A stretch of 64,000 bases of DNA from Paenibacillus sp. DCT19 (GCF_003268635.1 NZ_CP029639.1:147501-211500); one strand, 5' to 3'. Numbered from the stretch's first letter, positions 10,877-21,515 are shown. Notes: a model not told the origin generated them from the letters alone. Numbers and translations are program-made.

Positions 10877-11536
10877 ATGTCGGATATTTTGAAGGTAGCA
10901 ATGCCTAAGGGTCGAATCTATAAAAAAGCTTCAAAGTTATTCCGTGAAGCAGGTCTCGACATTCCCGTTGATGTAGATGATACACGCAAGCTGGTCATTG
11001 AGGTGCCGGAAGCAGGTATGGAATTTATTATGGCGAAGCCTGTGGATGTCCCAACCTATGTAGAATATGGTGTGGCGGATATCGGGATCGTGGGCAAGGA
11101 CGTACTGCTTGAGGAAAACCGGGATGTCTATGAGCTGCTCAACTTGGGAATTGCACAGTGCCGGATGTCCGTTATTGGGCTTCCTGATTGGAAGCCAGGT
11201 ATTCAGCAACGTGTAGCAACCAAATATCCGATCATTGCTTCCCAATATTTCAGAGAACAAGGACAGCAGGTGGAAGTCATTAAGCTGAACGGCTCCATTG
11301 AGCTTGCTCCACTGATTGGCTTAGCGGATCGAATCGTCGATCTAGTCGAGACGGGACAGACGCTACGCGAGAATGGATTGGTGGAAATGAATTCGATTCT
11401 CGATATTACCAGTCGCCTTATTGCCAACCGGGTTAGTTATCGGATGAAAAATGATCGGATTCAGTCGTTATGCGACGCATTGCAGAAGGTTATTCCAGCA
11501 TCAGCGGAGACGCCTAGCGGGATACTGCGAGGTTAA
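10877..11536 (+). CDS. hisG: ATP phosphoribosyltransferase catalytic subunit, short form
   Basis: Condenses ATP and PRPP to phosphoribosyl-ATP, the committed and feedback-inhibited step of histidine synthesis. At 219 residues it is the short form, lacking the C-terminal regulatory domain, and so needs HisZ. The N-terminal MPKGRIYK and the PRPP-binding region near [14 protein letters not shown] are visible. ATG at 10877 follows AGGGGAG and the hisZ stop by one base, so the two are coupled. A 190-base gap without a gene or terminator separates it from hisD. Confidence 0.95.
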   Translation: MSDILKVAMPKGRIYKKASKLFREAGLDIPVDVDDTRKLVIEVPEAGMEFIMAKPVDVPTYVEYGVADIGIVGKDVLLEENRDVYELLNLGIAQCRMSVIGLPDWKPGIQQRVATKYPIIASQYFREQGQQVEVIKLNGSIELAPLIGLADRIVDLVETGQTLRENGLVEMNSILDITSRLIANRVSYRMKNDRIQSLCDALQKVIPASAETPSGILRG

Positions 11537-11728
11537 CGAAAGCCTCATGGCTTAGTATCGAACACATATAGCTGATCTCGTTGATGTGTAGTGTAGCAGA
11601 GTATGGAGTGCTATGAACTAGTGCTACGAACTCCACTGGGAGCGAAAATGCGGCGGAATAGAAGTTATGGATATTGGCGAACGAATATATAGCATGGTAG
11701 CAATACAGGAGATAAGGAGGTTATGTGC

Positions 11729-13033
11729 ATGAAGATTGTACCTGCACGGGAGTTTAATCTGAAGCGGGAAGTCGAATATGGTACACCTGAGCAAAATGAA
11801 ACCGTACGGCGCATTGTCAGTGACATCCGCCGAGAAGGTGATACTGCGTTGCTGCGATACACAGAGCAACTGGATCGGACGAAGCTCGTGGCTTCAGAGC
11901 TTCGTGTGCCGCAGGAGGAGCTGCAAGCAGCGTATGCCGCGGTGGAGCCATCATTTGTAACGGCGATTCGGCAGGCCGCCGCAAACATCCGTGCGTTTCA
12001 CGAGAAGCAGAAACGCAATTCTTGGATGGATTGGCAGCCAGACGGTAGTCTGCTGGGCCAGGTGATAAGGCCGCTGAAGCGGGTCGGTGTGTATGTACCT
12101 GGCGGCAAAGCAGCATATCCTTCGTCGGTGCTGATGAATGTCATTCCGGCACAGGTAGCGGGTGTGCCGGAGATTGTTCTGGTTACGCCGCCATCCACGA
12201 ATGGCGGCGAAGGCATTAACCCGTACATTCTCGTGGCTGCCGCGGAAGCAGGCGTTAGCGAGATGTACCGGGTTGGCGGCGCACAAGCTATCGCCGCCCT
12301 CGCCTACGGCACGGAGAGTATTGCCCCGGTGGATAAGATCTGTGGACCGGGCAATATTTACGTGGCGCTCGCGAAGCGCAAGGTGTATGGCGCAGTCGAT
12401 ATCGACAGTATCGCGGGGCCAAGTGAGATTGTGGTGCTCGCCGATGATACGGCGAACCCGGTGTATGTTGCCGCAGACTTATTGTCGCAGGCGGAACATG
12501 ACGAGATGGCATCGGCTATTCTCGTCACAACTTCGGCTACGCTGGCGGAAGCCGTGCAAGCCGAGGTGAAGCGGCAACTGGAAGTGTTGCCGCGCAGAGA
12601 TATTGCGGCTGCTTCGGTGGAGCAGTACGGTGCAATCATCGTGGTCGATTCCTTGGATGAAGGAATTGATGTGGTGAATCGCCTTGCACCGGAACACTTA
12701 GAAATTATGGTGCAAGAGCCAATGGCTTACGCCGGACGGATTGAGAACGCTGGCGCTATCTTCCTTGGGCCGTATAGCTCGGAACCGGTAGGGGATTATT
12801 TTGCCGGCCCGAATCATATTATTCCGACGAATGGTACAGCGCGGTTCAGTTCACCGGTGGATGTGGATGATTTTATTAAGAAATCAAGCTTGATCTATTA
12901 CAGCAAGGAAGCGTTGCTCCAGAACGGAGCGGCTATTATAGAATTGGCTCGGCATGAAGGGCTTGAAGGTCACGCCCGCGCGATCGCTGTGCGGTTAGAA
13001 CAGGAAGGAAAGGCGGAATCAGATAATGGATAA
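11729..13033 (+). CDS. hisD: Histidinol dehydrogenase
   Basis: Zinc-dependent NAD enzyme of 434 residues that oxidises L-histidinol to histidine in two steps. The family motif around the zinc site and the sequence [17 protein letters not shown] near residue 355-370 are present, as is the long conserved segment [19 protein letters not shown] at 11729 lies 8 bases after AAGGAGG; the ATG at 11723 is too close. Its last codons overlap the hisB start by 8 bases. The middle of the gene is richer in GC than neighbouring genes, but the frame is intact. Confidence 0.95.
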   Translation: MKIVPAREFNLKREVEYGTPEQNETVRRIVSDIRREGDTALLRYTEQLDRTKLVASELRVPQEELQAAYAAVEPSFVTAIRQAAANIRAFHEKQKRNSWMDWQPDGSLLGQVIRPLKRVGVYVPGGKAAYPSSVLMNVIPAQVAGVPEIVLVTPPSTNGGEGINPYILVAAAEAGVSEMYRVGGAQAIAALAYGTESIAPVDKICGPGNIYVALAKRKVYGAVDIDSIAGPSEIVVLADDTANPVYVAADLLSQAEHDEMASAILVTTSATLAEAVQAEVKRQLEVLPRRDIAAASVEQYGAIIVVDSLDEGIDVVNRLAPEHLEIMVQEPMAYAGRIENAGAIFLGPYSSEPVGDYFAGPNHIIPTNGTARFSSPVDVDDFIKKSSLIYYSKEALLQNGAAIIELARHEGLEGHARAIAVRLEQEGKAESDNG

Positions 13034-13655
13034 TCAAGAGAATGGCTTGGGAGTGGAGAACAAAGGTGCTGTCCGCGAGGCACAGGTAGACCGCAAAACG
13101 AATGAGACCAATATTCAACTCGCATTTTCCGTCGATGGAACGGGCCAATCGGTGATTGAGACAGATGTTCCTTTTCTGAATCACATGCTGGATCTGTTCA
13201 CCAAGCACGGACAATTCGATCTGAACGTACAAGCGCGTGGGGACATTGATATTGATGATCACCATACTGTAGAGGACATTGGAATCTGTCTTGGACAGAC
13301 TTTACGAGAAGCATTGGGTGATAAACGCGGCATTAAGCGTTATGCCAGCGTATTCGTACCTATGGATGAGGCTCTCGCTCAGGTCATTATTGACGTCAGC
13401 AACCGACCTCACTTTGAGTATCGTGCAGAATACCCATCTCAGCAGGTAGGCAGCTTCTCAACAGAGCTTGTGCATGAGTTTCTGTGGAAACTGGCATTGG
13501 AAGCGCGAATTACTTTACATGTGATTGTGCACTACGGACAGAACACACATCATATGATCGAAGCTATATTCAAGGCACTTGGTCGGGCATTGGATGAGGC
13601 GACGATGATTGATCCACGTGTAACGGGTGTGCCTTCCACGAAGGGAGTGCTGTAG
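13026..13655 (+). CDS. hisB: Imidazoleglycerol-phosphate dehydratase
   Basis: Manganese-dependent dehydratase turning imidazole glycerol phosphate into imidazole acetol phosphate. The metal-binding motifs [10 protein letters not shown] and [18 protein letters not shown] are present. It is the monofunctional form of 209 residues, without a phosphatase domain; HisJ supplies that activity at 16751. The ATG at 13026 overlaps hisD by 8 bases. A GTG at 13053 would give a more typical N-terminus, so the exact start is uncertain. Confidence 0.95.
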   Translation: MDNQENGLGVENKGAVREAQVDRKTNETNIQLAFSVDGTGQSVIETDVPFLNHMLDLFTKHGQFDLNVQARGDIDIDDHHTVEDIGICLGQTLREALGDKRGIKRYASVFVPMDEALAQVIIDVSNRPHFEYRAEYPSQQVGSFSTELVHEFLWKLALEARITLHVIVHYGQNTHHMIEAIFKALGRALDEATMIDPRVTGVPSTKGVL

Positions 13656-13658
13656 ACG

Positions 13659-14267
13659 ATGGCGATTGCAATTGTCGATTACGGTATGGGGAACCTGCAC
13701 AGCGTCGGCAAAGCGGTCGAACGTCTAGGCTATGAAGCGCTGGTAACGGGAGACCGTGAGGCGATTCTGGGTGCAGATGGTGTGATTTTGCCCGGTGTAG
13801 GTGCATTTGGCGATGCGATGGAGCATCTGCGAGAGAGTGGACTGGATGCTGTAGTTAAAGAAGCTGCTGCTGGGTCGAAGCCTCTGCTTGGTATTTGTCT
13901 TGGGATGCAGTTATTGTTCAGCTCCAGTGAGGAGCACGGAGAACATGAGGGACTGAACATTTTACCAGGTAAAGTGGTGCGCTTCGCCCCAGGCGAACTG
14001 AAAGTTCCACACATGGGCTGGAACCGTCTGGAGTTCCTACAACCGGAAAGCCCGTTGTTTGCTGGTCTGGATGCCGGGCACGTGTATTTCGTCCATTCTT
14101 ATCATGCAGTTACTGAAGTGCAAAGCGATCTACTGGCAGTCACCGATTACGGACATCCCGTGACGGCAATTGTGGGCAGAGGCTCAAACTTCGGTATGCA
14201 GTTCCATCCGGAAAAAAGCGGCGAGCTAGGCATGAAGCTTCTGGGTAATTTCTTGGCTTTAACGTAA
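13659..14267 (+). CDS. hisH: Imidazole glycerol phosphate synthase, glutaminase subunit HisH
   Basis: Class I glutamine amidotransferase of 202 residues that releases ammonia for HisF. The nucleophile motif GICLGMQLLF and the His-Glu pair in QFHPEKSG near the C-terminus complete the triad. AAGGGAG stands about 11 bases before the ATG. It starts three bases after hisB. A 214-base gap without gene or terminator follows before hisA. Confidence 0.95.
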   Translation: MAIAIVDYGMGNLHSVGKAVERLGYEALVTGDREAILGADGVILPGVGAFGDAMEHLRESGLDAVVKEAAAGSKPLLGICLGMQLLFSSSEEHGEHEGLNILPGKVVRFAPGELKVPHMGWNRLEFLQPESPLFAGLDAGHVYFVHSYHAVTEVQSDLLAVTDYGHPVTAIVGRGSNFGMQFHPEKSGELGMKLLGNFLALT

Positions 14268-14481
14268 GCGTAAACGGGCTGTATATGTTTGAGCATTAAT
14301 ATGTTCAAATTAGAGATTCACTGGAACGATTTGACTAACTCGTGTAAGACAACGCAATTTGTTTAATCGGTACATTGAGGTCAGATGAGTTAAATCATTG
14401 TGCAAGAGAGTAGTGAGTTCTGAAATGAAATGCTACTCTAAACTAAATATCAGCTATAAAGCGATAATCAGGAGGGCTTGT

Positions 14482-15216
14482 ATGTCATCTTTTATCATAT
14501 ATCCAGCAATTGATATCCGGGACGGCAAATGTGTAAGACTGGTGCAAGGCGATTACAATCAGGAGACGGTATACAACGATGACCCTGTACAAGTTGCCCT
14601 ATCTTGGGAGAAGCAAGGCGGTACATATGTTCATCTCGTAGATCTGGACGGTGCTAAGGCTGGACATCCCGTTAATGATGAACTGATCGGTCGCATCGCT
14701 TCAGCAGTCAACGTGCCTGTTCAGGTTGGTGGCGGTCTTCGTACAGTTGCCGATGTGGAGCGTTTGCTTGGACTTGGCGTTAGCAGACTCATTATTGGAA
14801 CAGCGGCGATTGAGGATCGTGCTTTTACGGAGGAAGTATTGGGACGCTACGGTGATAAGGTTGCTATCGGGATCGATGCACGTAACGGTTATGTGGCTAC
14901 ACGTGGTTGGCTCGAAACGTCAGAGGTTCAGGCGGAAGTGCTGGCGAAGGAGCTGGCTGCATTCGGCGCTGAGACATTTATTTTCACGGATATTTCTAGA
15001 GATGGCATGATGCAAGGGCCAAATGTGGAAGCGATTGTGTCTCTAGCGAAGGCGAGTGGAAGAACCGTCATTGCTTCTGGTGGAGTGAGTGTGATGGATG
15101 ACCTGCTTCGTCTTAGCCGTCATGCAGATGATGGCGTTGGTGGAGCAATCGTGGGCAAAGCGCTGTATACAGGTAGCATTGATCTGACTGAAGCGGTACG
15201 TTCGGTGAATAAATAA
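14482..15216 (+). CDS. hisA: ProFAR isomerase HisA
   Basis: (beta-alpha)8 barrel of 244 residues that isomerises ProFAR to PRFAR. It starts with [18 protein letters not shown], including the catalytic Asp of strand 1. The second catalytic Asp is in [14 protein letters not shown]. The phosphate-binding motifs VGGGLR and ASGGVS lie in the two half-barrels. AGGAGGG precedes the ATG at 14482; the upstream in-frame ATG would add 28 unrelated residues. Confidence 0.95.
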   Translation: MSSFIIYPAIDIRDGKCVRLVQGDYNQETVYNDDPVQVALSWEKQGGTYVHLVDLDGAKAGHPVNDELIGRIASAVNVPVQVGGGLRTVADVERLLGLGVSRLIIGTAAIEDRAFTEEVLGRYGDKVAIGIDARNGYVATRGWLETSEVQAEVLAKELAAFGAETFIFTDISRDGMMQGPNVEAIVSLAKASGRTVIASGGVSVMDDLLRLSRHADDGVGGAIVGKALYTGSIDLTEAVRSVNK

Positions 15217-15243
15217 GCGATTCGGGTAGAGAGGAAGAGGAGC

Positions 15244-16005
15244 ATGCTGGCAAAAAGAATCATTCCTTGTCTGGACGTGAAGGACGGGCGGGTTGTCAAA
15301 GGCGTTAACTTCGTCAATCTCCGCGATGCGGGTGATCCGGTTGAGCTGGCGGCGCTATATGATCGCGAAGGTGCCGACGAACTGGTATTCCTCGATATTT
15401 CCGCTTCCGTAGAAGGACGGGAAACGATGGAAGAAGTTGTACGTCAAACGGCTGGCGAAATTGCGATTCCGTTTACGGTTGGTGGAGGTATCTCCAAGGT
15501 TGAAGACATGAAGCGTATTTTGCGAGCAGGTGCGGACAAGATTGCCGTTAATACAGCAGCCGTGCTTAATCCACAGTTAATTGCAGATGGGGCACGGCGC
15601 TTTGGTTCCCAGTGTATTGTGGTAGCTGTGGATGCGAAGTACAACGATGCTTGGGGCGAGTGGGAAGTCTATACCCATGGCGGACGTAAAGCTTCAGGGA
15701 TCAAGGCGCTGGAATGGGTCAAGCAGGCGGAAGAATTAGGAGCCGGTGAAATTTTGCTGACAAGCATGGATGCGGACGGTACCAAAGACGGATTCGATCT
15801 GAAGCTGACGGCTGCTGTATCTGAATCGGTGCGTATACCGGTTATCGCCTCAGGCGGTGCCGGCAAGGAATCCCACTTCTACGATGTGTTCACGGCGGGT
15901 AAAGCGGATGCGGGGCTCGCAGCAACGATATTCCATTATAAAGAAATCGCCGTACCGGCGCTAAAACAACATTTGAGCGAACAAGGGGTGGAGATCCGTG
16001 AGTAA
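15244..16005 (+). CDS. hisF: Imidazole glycerol phosphate synthase, cyclase subunit HisF
   Basis: (beta-alpha)8 barrel of 253 residues, partner of HisH, forming imidazole glycerol phosphate and AICAR. Strand 1 has [15 protein letters not shown] with catalytic Asp11; [12 protein letters not shown] holds the region of the second catalytic Asp; VGGGI and ASGGAG bind phosphate. GAGGAAGAGGAG precedes the ATG. The end overlaps hisIE by 8 bases. Confidence 0.96.
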   Translation: MLAKRIIPCLDVKDGRVVKGVNFVNLRDAGDPVELAALYDREGADELVFLDISASVEGRETMEEVVRQTAGEIAIPFTVGGGISKVEDMKRILRAGADKIAVNTAAVLNPQLIADGARRFGSQCIVVAVDAKYNDAWGEWEVYTHGGRKASGIKALEWVKQAEELGAGEILLTSMDADGTKDGFDLKLTAAVSESVRIPVIASGGAGKESHFYDVFTAGKADAGLAATIFHYKEIAVPALKQHLSEQGVEIRE

Positions 16006-16738
16006 TACAAGCAATGAAATTAAGGAACAATTGTCCCTTACACAGGTAGTGGAGCATATCCGCTGGAACGATGGATTGGTACCTGCAATTGTACAGGATG
16101 CTGAAACTCGCGAAGTTTTGATGATGGCTTACATGAACCGGGAGTCTTTGAAGCTGTCGCTGGAATCTGGTGAAACGTGGTTCTGGTCGCGCTCTCGTCA
16201 AGAGCTATGGCACAAAGGGGCAACATCAGGCAACGTGCAACAGATCACTTCGCTGAAATATGATTGCGATGGGGATACGTTACTTGTTGAGGTTAAGCCC
16301 AATGGACCAGCCTGCCACACGGGTGAGGTGACTTGTTTCCACAATGAAATCATTGGTTTGCCGGAAACGTCTGGGCAAGCAAGTGAAGCGAATAGCACGG
16401 CTTCTGGGCAGGATGATGCAGCGCGGAGCGAATCTGAGTCACGTTTTGCTGTACTTGGTGAACTTGAATCAGTCATTTCTGAACGTGAGCGGGAGCGCCC
16501 AGAAGGTGCTTATACAACGTATCTGTTCGACAAGGGCGTAGATAAAATTCTCAAAAAAATCGGTGAAGAAGCATCGGAGACGATCATCGCCGCGAAAAAT
16601 AAAGATAATGACGAGCTGCGTCTGGAAGTCAGTGACCTCATGTATCACTTACTCGTTCTCCTTCAAGAGCGCAAGTTGCCACTGGACGATATTATGTCAG
16701 AGCTGAGCCGTCGTCACGAGCGGCCACGCCGAGATTAG
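15998..16738 (+). CDS. hisI: Bifunctional PR-AMP cyclohydrolase / PR-ATP pyrophosphatase HisIE
   Basis: Fusion of 246 residues for steps 2 and 3 of the pathway. The N-terminal HisI part (about 15-125) has [13 protein letters not shown] and the metal motif DCDGDTL. The C-terminal HisE part (about 150-240) has the helical motif [17 protein letters not shown] Ser/Ala/Glu-rich linker of about 30 residues joins them and looks unstructured. The start is a GTG at 15998 overlapping hisF, with GGGGTGGAG upstream. Confidence 0.95.
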   Translation: MSNTSNEIKEQLSLTQVVEHIRWNDGLVPAIVQDAETREVLMMAYMNRESLKLSLESGETWFWSRSRQELWHKGATSGNVQQITSLKYDCDGDTLLVEVKPNGPACHTGEVTCFHNEIIGLPETSGQASEANSTASGQDDAARSESESRFAVLGELESVISERERERPEGAYTTYLFDKGVDKILKKIGEEASETIIAAKNKDNDELRLEVSDLMYHLLVLLQERKLPLDDIMSELSRRHERPRRD

Positions 16739-16750
16739 GAGGCGACAGGC

Positions 16751-17590
16751 GTGCGAATAGACTATCATACACATCATGAGCGGTGTGGTCATGCCGTTGG
16801 TAAGTTGGAAGAGTATGTGAAGCGTGGCGTAGAAATCGGTCTATCCCAGATCGGGCTGTCTGATCATATGCCGTTACTCCATGTAGATCCAGCCAATTAT
16901 TATCCCGAGATGGCTATGCCGATGGATGAGCTTCCACGCTATGTTGAGGAATGTTTCTCCCTGAAAGAGAAATATCGTGGTCAGATCGATGTACGTGTCG
17001 GTCTGGAGGGCGATTATATTGAAGGCTGGGAGAATGAGATTCGGGCGATCATTGAACGGTATCCGTGGGATTATGTTATTGGATCGGTGCATTTCCTCGG
17101 CGAATGGGATATTACTGACTTCCGTCAAACGCATCACTGGGAAGGACGCAACGTCCTGGAGGTATATCGTCAATACTATGATGCAGTGAGTAAGGCAGCC
17201 GCAACAGGAATGTATGACATTATGGGGCATAGTGATGTCATCAAGCGATTCGGATTCTCCCCTGCACCAGAAGAGACAGATGAGCGTATTACTCTAGAGA
17301 ATGCTGCTCTGCAAGCCATAGCTAAGAGCGGCTGTGCAATGGAGCTTAATGCCTCTGGGTTATCGAAGCCCTGTGCTGAGATGTTCCCTGGACGGCGGAT
17401 GCTGACGGAAGCGATTGAGCTAGGGATTCCATTGACGCTTGGCTCGGACGCGCATGATCCTCTGAAGCTGGGTGATTACCTACCCGAGGCAGAAGCACTC
17501 TTGCGTGAGTTGGGATGTACTGAGGTGGCTGTCTTTGAAAGTCGCCGTCGCTCTTTCGTTCCTTTAAATGGATCAGACAGTAGAGTATAA
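16751..17590 (+). CDS. hisJ: Histidinol-phosphatase HisJ (PHP family)
   Basis: PHP-type metallophosphatase of 279 residues that hydrolyses histidinol phosphate. The metal-binding HTHHERCGHA is at residues 6-15, with SDHMP, GSVHFL, MGHSDVIK and GSDAHDP following in order. GTG start at 16751 after TTAGGAGGCG, which overlaps the hisIE stop. In this arrangement all histidine steps except the aminotransferase (hisC) are in one operon. Confidence 0.93.
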   Translation: MRIDYHTHHERCGHAVGKLEEYVKRGVEIGLSQIGLSDHMPLLHVDPANYYPEMAMPMDELPRYVEECFSLKEKYRGQIDVRVGLEGDYIEGWENEIRAIIERYPWDYVIGSVHFLGEWDITDFRQTHHWEGRNVLEVYRQYYDAVSKAAATGMYDIMGHSDVIKRFGFSPAPEETDERITLENAALQAIAKSGCAMELNASGLSKPCAEMFPGRRMLTEAIELGIPLTLGSDAHDPLKLGDYLPEAEALLRELGCTEVAVFESRRRSFVPLNGSDSRV

Positions 17591-17612
17591 TAAGGTTGAA
17601 AATAACCTTATT
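17589..17612 (+). promoter_or_regulatory. Hairpin between hisJ and prs
   Basis: Perfect 9-base stem AATAAGGTT / AACCTTATT with a 6-base loop, beginning at the hisJ stop codon. No T run follows, so it is more likely an RNA-processing or stability element than a terminator. Confidence 0.5.
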
Positions 17613-17655
17613 GGATAAGGGATTATATAGGGGCTTCAACCCTCGGGAGGGCATT

Positions 17656-18603
17656 ATGCAGCAATCGTTACGTATTTTTTCCGGTTCATCGAACCCGAAG
17701 CTGGCAGAACAAGTATGCGACAAGCTGGGAGTGCAGCTAGGCAAGATCAAGCTGTCCCGGTTCAAGAGCGGAGAGATATACGTTCATTATGAAGAGACCA
17801 TTCGTAACTGTGATGTGTTTCTAATTCAGTCGTTGTCTAACCCGATTAATGAGCTGTTCGTGGAATTGCTCGTTATGATCGATGCTGCGAAGCGAGCCTC
17901 TGCTCGAACCGTAAACATTATCGTTCCCTACTATGGATATGCTCGTCAGGAGCGTAAGTCAGCGCCGCGTGAACCGATCTCAGCGAAGATGGTTGCCGAT
18001 GTATTGACTACGGCTGGAGCGAACCGGGTTGTGACGATTGATCTCCATGCAGCAGCTATCCAAGGATTCTTCAATATACCGGTCGATCATATGACATCAC
18101 TGGATCTAATCAGTGAGTATCTGCTGAGCAAAGGTATTGAAAATCCGGTTGTTGTCTCTCCGGATGCTGGCAGAGCCTCTATGGCGGAGAAGCTAGCGAA
18201 CCGATTAGATTCGCCCTTTGCCATTATGATCAAGAAGAGACCAAGCCATAACGAATCGATCATTACCCATGTCATTGGTGATGTTGAAGGGCGCACACCG
18301 ATCATTATTGAGGATCTGATTGATACAGGCACGACCATTCTGAATGTTGTTGAGGGTCTCAAGGAGCGCGGCTCCAAAAATGTATACGTATGTGCAACAC
18401 ACGGGTTGTTCTCTGATGGAGCATTAGCTAAGCTCAATCATCCATCAATAGCTGAGGTGGTTGTTACCGATTCAATCGCACTGCCAGAGGATCATCCTGA
18501 ATGCTTCAAAGTATTACCCGTTGCTCCGATGCTGGCAAGAGCCATTCGTATTATTGTTGATGGCGGCTCCATGGCAACACTGTTTAGAGATTCCGGCATT
18601 TAA
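17656..18603 (+). CDS. prs: Ribose-phosphate pyrophosphokinase (PRPP synthase)
   Basis: Class I PRPP synthase of 315 residues, making PRPP from ribose 5-phosphate and ATP. The conserved YARQERKSAPREPISAK (ATP and flexible-loop region), the DLHAAAIQGFF segment and the PRPP-binding loop EDLIDTGTTI are present. Family members usually have DxxDTAGT in that loop, so Gly-Thr here is a slight departure. ATG at 17656 follows GGGAGG. It comes 66 bases after hisJ and before a terminator, so it is probably the last gene of the his operon and supplies the HisG substrate. It may be a second copy of a housekeeping gene elsewhere. Confidence 0.92.
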   Translation: MQQSLRIFSGSSNPKLAEQVCDKLGVQLGKIKLSRFKSGEIYVHYEETIRNCDVFLIQSLSNPINELFVELLVMIDAAKRASARTVNIIVPYYGYARQERKSAPREPISAKMVADVLTTAGANRVVTIDLHAAAIQGFFNIPVDHMTSLDLISEYLLSKGIENPVVVSPDAGRASMAEKLANRLDSPFAIMIKKRPSHNESIITHVIGDVEGRTPIIIEDLIDTGTTILNVVEGLKERGSKNVYVCATHGLFSDGALAKLNHPSIAEVVVTDSIALPEDHPECFKVLPVAPMLARAIRIIVDGGSMATLFRDSGI

Positions 18604-18639
18604 TTTAATGAAGGATCGGAGAATGAGTTTACTCCATAG

Positions 18640-18686
18640 AGCTGTTCCGTGTCTGAGTTATCTGCTCAGCACGGCTTTTTTATTTT
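18640..18686 (+). terminator. Intrinsic terminator of the his-prs operon
   Basis: Stem CCGTGTCTGAG / CTCAG-CACGG with one bulge, followed by a T-rich run (TTTTTTATTTTA). Confidence 0.82.
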
Positions 18687-18745
18687 ATTTATATGACAGG
18701 CAGAATTCCAGGGAGTCAATTCCTTGCTTGCACTTCTGAAGCATG

Positions 18746-18785
18746 TGCTATAATAACATCAAATTAATTTATGAGAGCGCTTTAA
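18746..18785 (+). promoter_or_regulatory. Extended -10 promoter and cre-like site before the AraC gene
   Basis: TGCTATAAT at 18746-18754 is a full extended -10; the -35 is poor (TTGCTT, 19-base spacing). TGAGAGCGCTTTAA at 18772-18785, just downstream of the start point, resembles the CcpA-binding cre consensus TGNAANCGNWNNC with two mismatches. Such a site would repress by blocking elongation or initiation. Confidence 0.45.
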
Positions 18786-18880
18786 TATGGGGTGATCCAG
18801 CCCAGAGGTGCGACAGATGATAAACAATAGAGCTGCGGCCGATTCTATGGTCGGCATCGTGGAGTGAGGAGTGGGGTCGA

Positions 18881-21139
18881 TTGTCCCGTACTTGGTATTA
18901 TCGGTTACTATTTTCGTACTTTCCTATTTTCTTTCTGACTGTGACCATACTCATTTTTATCGCGTTTGTTTTCATTAATGACATCTCTAGGGCTGAAACG
19001 AAAAAGGCAGACCGCATCTCGTCCAGCTATCTAGCAGATACGCTAGATCACACCATCAGAGATATCGAACTATCATTAATGGAGACGGTACAGAATGACC
19101 AGGCCTATAGAGATTACTTTAATCATAGAGTTGGAGCAAATTCCGAAACAGTCTATGCTATTGCACAGAGTTTACGCGAGCTGACCAGTTCTTCTTCGTG
19201 GATTGAATCCATTTATTTATATGACAATATGAACAAGAGCGTTGTGACGGTGAGTGGGCCTAGAGATGTTGAGAGCTTCTCAGACAAAGCATGGATTGAG
19301 CAGACGGTGTCCGGGAAGTTATCTTCGGGATGGCAACCTGTTAGAGAGTATGACGGAGGTATTATTCAGCGTGCCCCTATTCGGGTGGTAACGGTTAATA
19401 AGGATATGCCTTTGCCTTTTGGATCCCAAGGTACACTTGTGATTAATATCAAGATGAGCAGTATTGAGCAAACGGTCGATAACATGGTTAATGGCCAACT
19501 GTCTTTCATGACGATTCTGAACCGAGACGGTCAGGTGGTATACAACGCACATTTGGATAATGAAGATGCTACAGAAGGAAGAGTATTGAACACGCTTACG
19601 CTGGATAGATTAGGTTGGACGTTATCCAGTGGGATCAAGGCGGGAAATTTGTTTGGATGGGTATCTGTTATTTCCTATGTCTGGGTGGGCATTGCAGTTG
19701 TGACGGTGGTTTGTGCAATCATCTACATCATTTATGTTACACGTCGAAATTATAAGCCCATTCAGATTATTATGAACCGGATTGAAGCACATCAGATTCG
19801 GACACTTGAAGATTCGGGATCTCGTAAAGATGAGATGAAGATGATTGACGGTGCGCTTGAGAATCTGATCAACCACATGATGGATTATGATGATAAAAAG
19901 CAGGAAAATGTACTGTTGCAGCGTAGTAAGCTGTTCAACAGTCTATTACATGGCGAGCATCTCGACCAAGCCGCAGCACGGCTTGAGGAGCTGTCTCCAT
20001 TTGACGCTGTGGAAGAGTCTGTCCGCTTCGCAGTTGTCGTTGGTGAGATTAACCGTTATGAGAAGGGGTTCCAAGAGCTTTATACGAGAGGTGAACAAAA
20101 TACCCTCAAATTTGCATTGATGAATGTTCTGCAGGAGCTCTCACGTAACAAAGGAATGCAATGCTGGGCCGAGTGGGTCAGTGCAGAGCGGGTGGCCATT
20201 CTTTTTCTCTCTACAGAGGAAAGCAGCGAGCTTGATATGAAGGGGCAGATTCGTGACGTAGCAGAGGATTGTCGGTTCTGGGTTGATCAGAATCTACGTA
20301 TTTCGTTAAGCTTTGGCATCGGGCCAATTGCAGATGGCATTGGGGCGATTCGGGAGTCTTACACTGGAGCAGAAGCCGTTATGCAGCGGAAATGGCTGAT
20401 GAACGGCGATGTCGGTTTAGCCGAGAGTGGGGAAAAATCCAAGCCACTAATTGAGACGTACACTTATCTACAGATGATTGCTGACTTTGTAAAGCGATTC
20501 CGAATGTCGAGCGGCCAGTGGCGGGAAGAGCTGGAGGAGATTTTCGCGGCGTTTGAACGTAATATGCTGCCTGATGAAGATATTCAGTCCCTCATTCAAG
20601 CGATGCTACAGATGCTTAGCCGTGAAGTGGCGCTGATGTCAGACGAACTTCAGGAGAAGTTGTCAGAAGACAATATGAACAAGTGGCTCAAGTCGATAGA
20701 GGAAGCAGCGACACTTGCTGATGTAAAAGCATTGCTGTTTGAGGACTTAACCGACCTGTTCAGAACGTATGTCTCGGTGACAGAAACCAAGAGTTACAAA
20801 GCCATGGTCAATGAGATGAAAAGTTATATCGAAGAACAATTTGCCAACCCTGACCTGTCTCTGAAACATTTGAGTGATCGGTTTCAGATCTCTGGCAAAC
20901 ATGCGAGTTATTTGTTCAAGACAGAATTCAATATGAAGTTTGTGGACTTCGTGACCGAGCTGCGAATGAAGGAGACGGAAAGGCTTCTTCGCAACACTGA
21001 TTTGGCATTGCAGGATATTGCCCTGAAAGTGGGGTATGCTAATGGTATTACGTTGGGGAGAGTATTTAAACGAGTTACAGGCATTACTCCAGGCGATTAT
21101 CGCCGGGCGAAGCGTGAACATCATGCAGATGAGTCATAG
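18881..21139 (+). CDS. Membrane-anchored AraC-family transcriptional regulator
   Basis: Protein of 752 residues. A first membrane helix (about 8-32) and a second (about 263-290) enclose a roughly 230-residue extracellular sensor of the Cache-like size. A long cytoplasmic middle region follows, then a C-terminal AraC helix-turn-helix pair (about 650-750, with LSLKHLSDRFQISGKHASYLF and YANGITLGRVFKRVTGITPGDYRR). This build is typical of Paenibacillus regulators beside Lpl-type sugar importers, so it probably senses an extracellular sugar and controls the genes from 21619. The start is a TTG at 18881 preceded by GAGGAGTGGGG. Confidence 0.87.
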   Translation: MSRTWYYRLLFSYFPIFFLTVTILIFIAFVFINDISRAETKKADRISSSYLADTLDHTIRDIELSLMETVQNDQAYRDYFNHRVGANSETVYAIAQSLRELTSSSSWIESIYLYDNMNKSVVTVSGPRDVESFSDKAWIEQTVSGKLSSGWQPVREYDGGIIQRAPIRVVTVNKDMPLPFGSQGTLVINIKMSSIEQTVDNMVNGQLSFMTILNRDGQVVYNAHLDNEDATEGRVLNTLTLDRLGWTLSSGIKAGNLFGWVSVISYVWVGIAVVTVVCAIIYIIYVTRRNYKPIQIIMNRIEAHQIRTLEDSGSRKDEMKMIDGALENLINHMMDYDDKKQENVLLQRSKLFNSLLHGEHLDQAAARLEELSPFDAVEESVRFAVVVGEINRYEKGFQELYTRGEQNTLKFALMNVLQELSRNKGMQCWAEWVSAERVAILFLSTEESSELDMKGQIRDVAEDCRFWVDQNLRISLSFGIGPIADGIGAIRESYTGAEAVMQRKWLMNGDVGLAESGEKSKPLIETYTYLQMIADFVKRFRMSSGQWREELEEIFAAFERNMLPDEDIQSLIQAMLQMLSREVALMSDELQEKLSEDNMNKWLKSIEEAATLADVKALLFEDLTDLFRTYVSVTETKSYKAMVNEMKSYIEEQFANPDLSLKHLSDRFQISGKHASYLFKTEFNMKFVDFVTELRMKETERLLRNTDLALQDIALKVGYANGITLGRVFKRVTGITPGDYRRAKREHHADES

Positions 21140-21194
21140 TCATAGGATGCAATGTAATGTGGATTGCTTATTTTCGGGTAAATGAGCTTAAAGT

Positions 21195-21257
21195 GAGGGG
21201 TGGATTTCTCGCAGGTGTTCTCCGTAGGAGGGGTACTTGCTGGAATCCACCCCTTTA
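21195..21257 (+). repeat. Long stem-loop after the AraC gene
   Basis: GGGGTGGATT (21197-21206) pairs perfectly with AATCCACCCC (21244-21253). The interior folds again (GCAGGTGTTCTCC against GGAGGGGTACTTGC with G-T pairs), so nearly the whole 60-base segment forms one hairpin. Only TTTACT follows, a weak U-tract. It could be a terminator for the regulator gene or a mobile palindromic unit. Confidence 0.5.
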
Positions 21258-21515
21258 CTATGATCCGGCGGTTTGCCTGATCAATCCGATCAGTGATTTC
21301 AAGTCATGTGGTAATTCCGAGTGTATACGTGGATGGATATTCCAGTTTATATGTCGGATACGAAAATAGGCAGTATATGAAAATGGTTTATCGACTTAGC
21401 TAAGAACAAACCGTACTGAAATGGGGATGATGCCTGTCTGAGCCTGGGTTTAGAGCAGTGATTACGAAAGTAGACAGTGTGTGAAAATGGTTAGGGGAAT
21501 AAACCACAATTGCTC

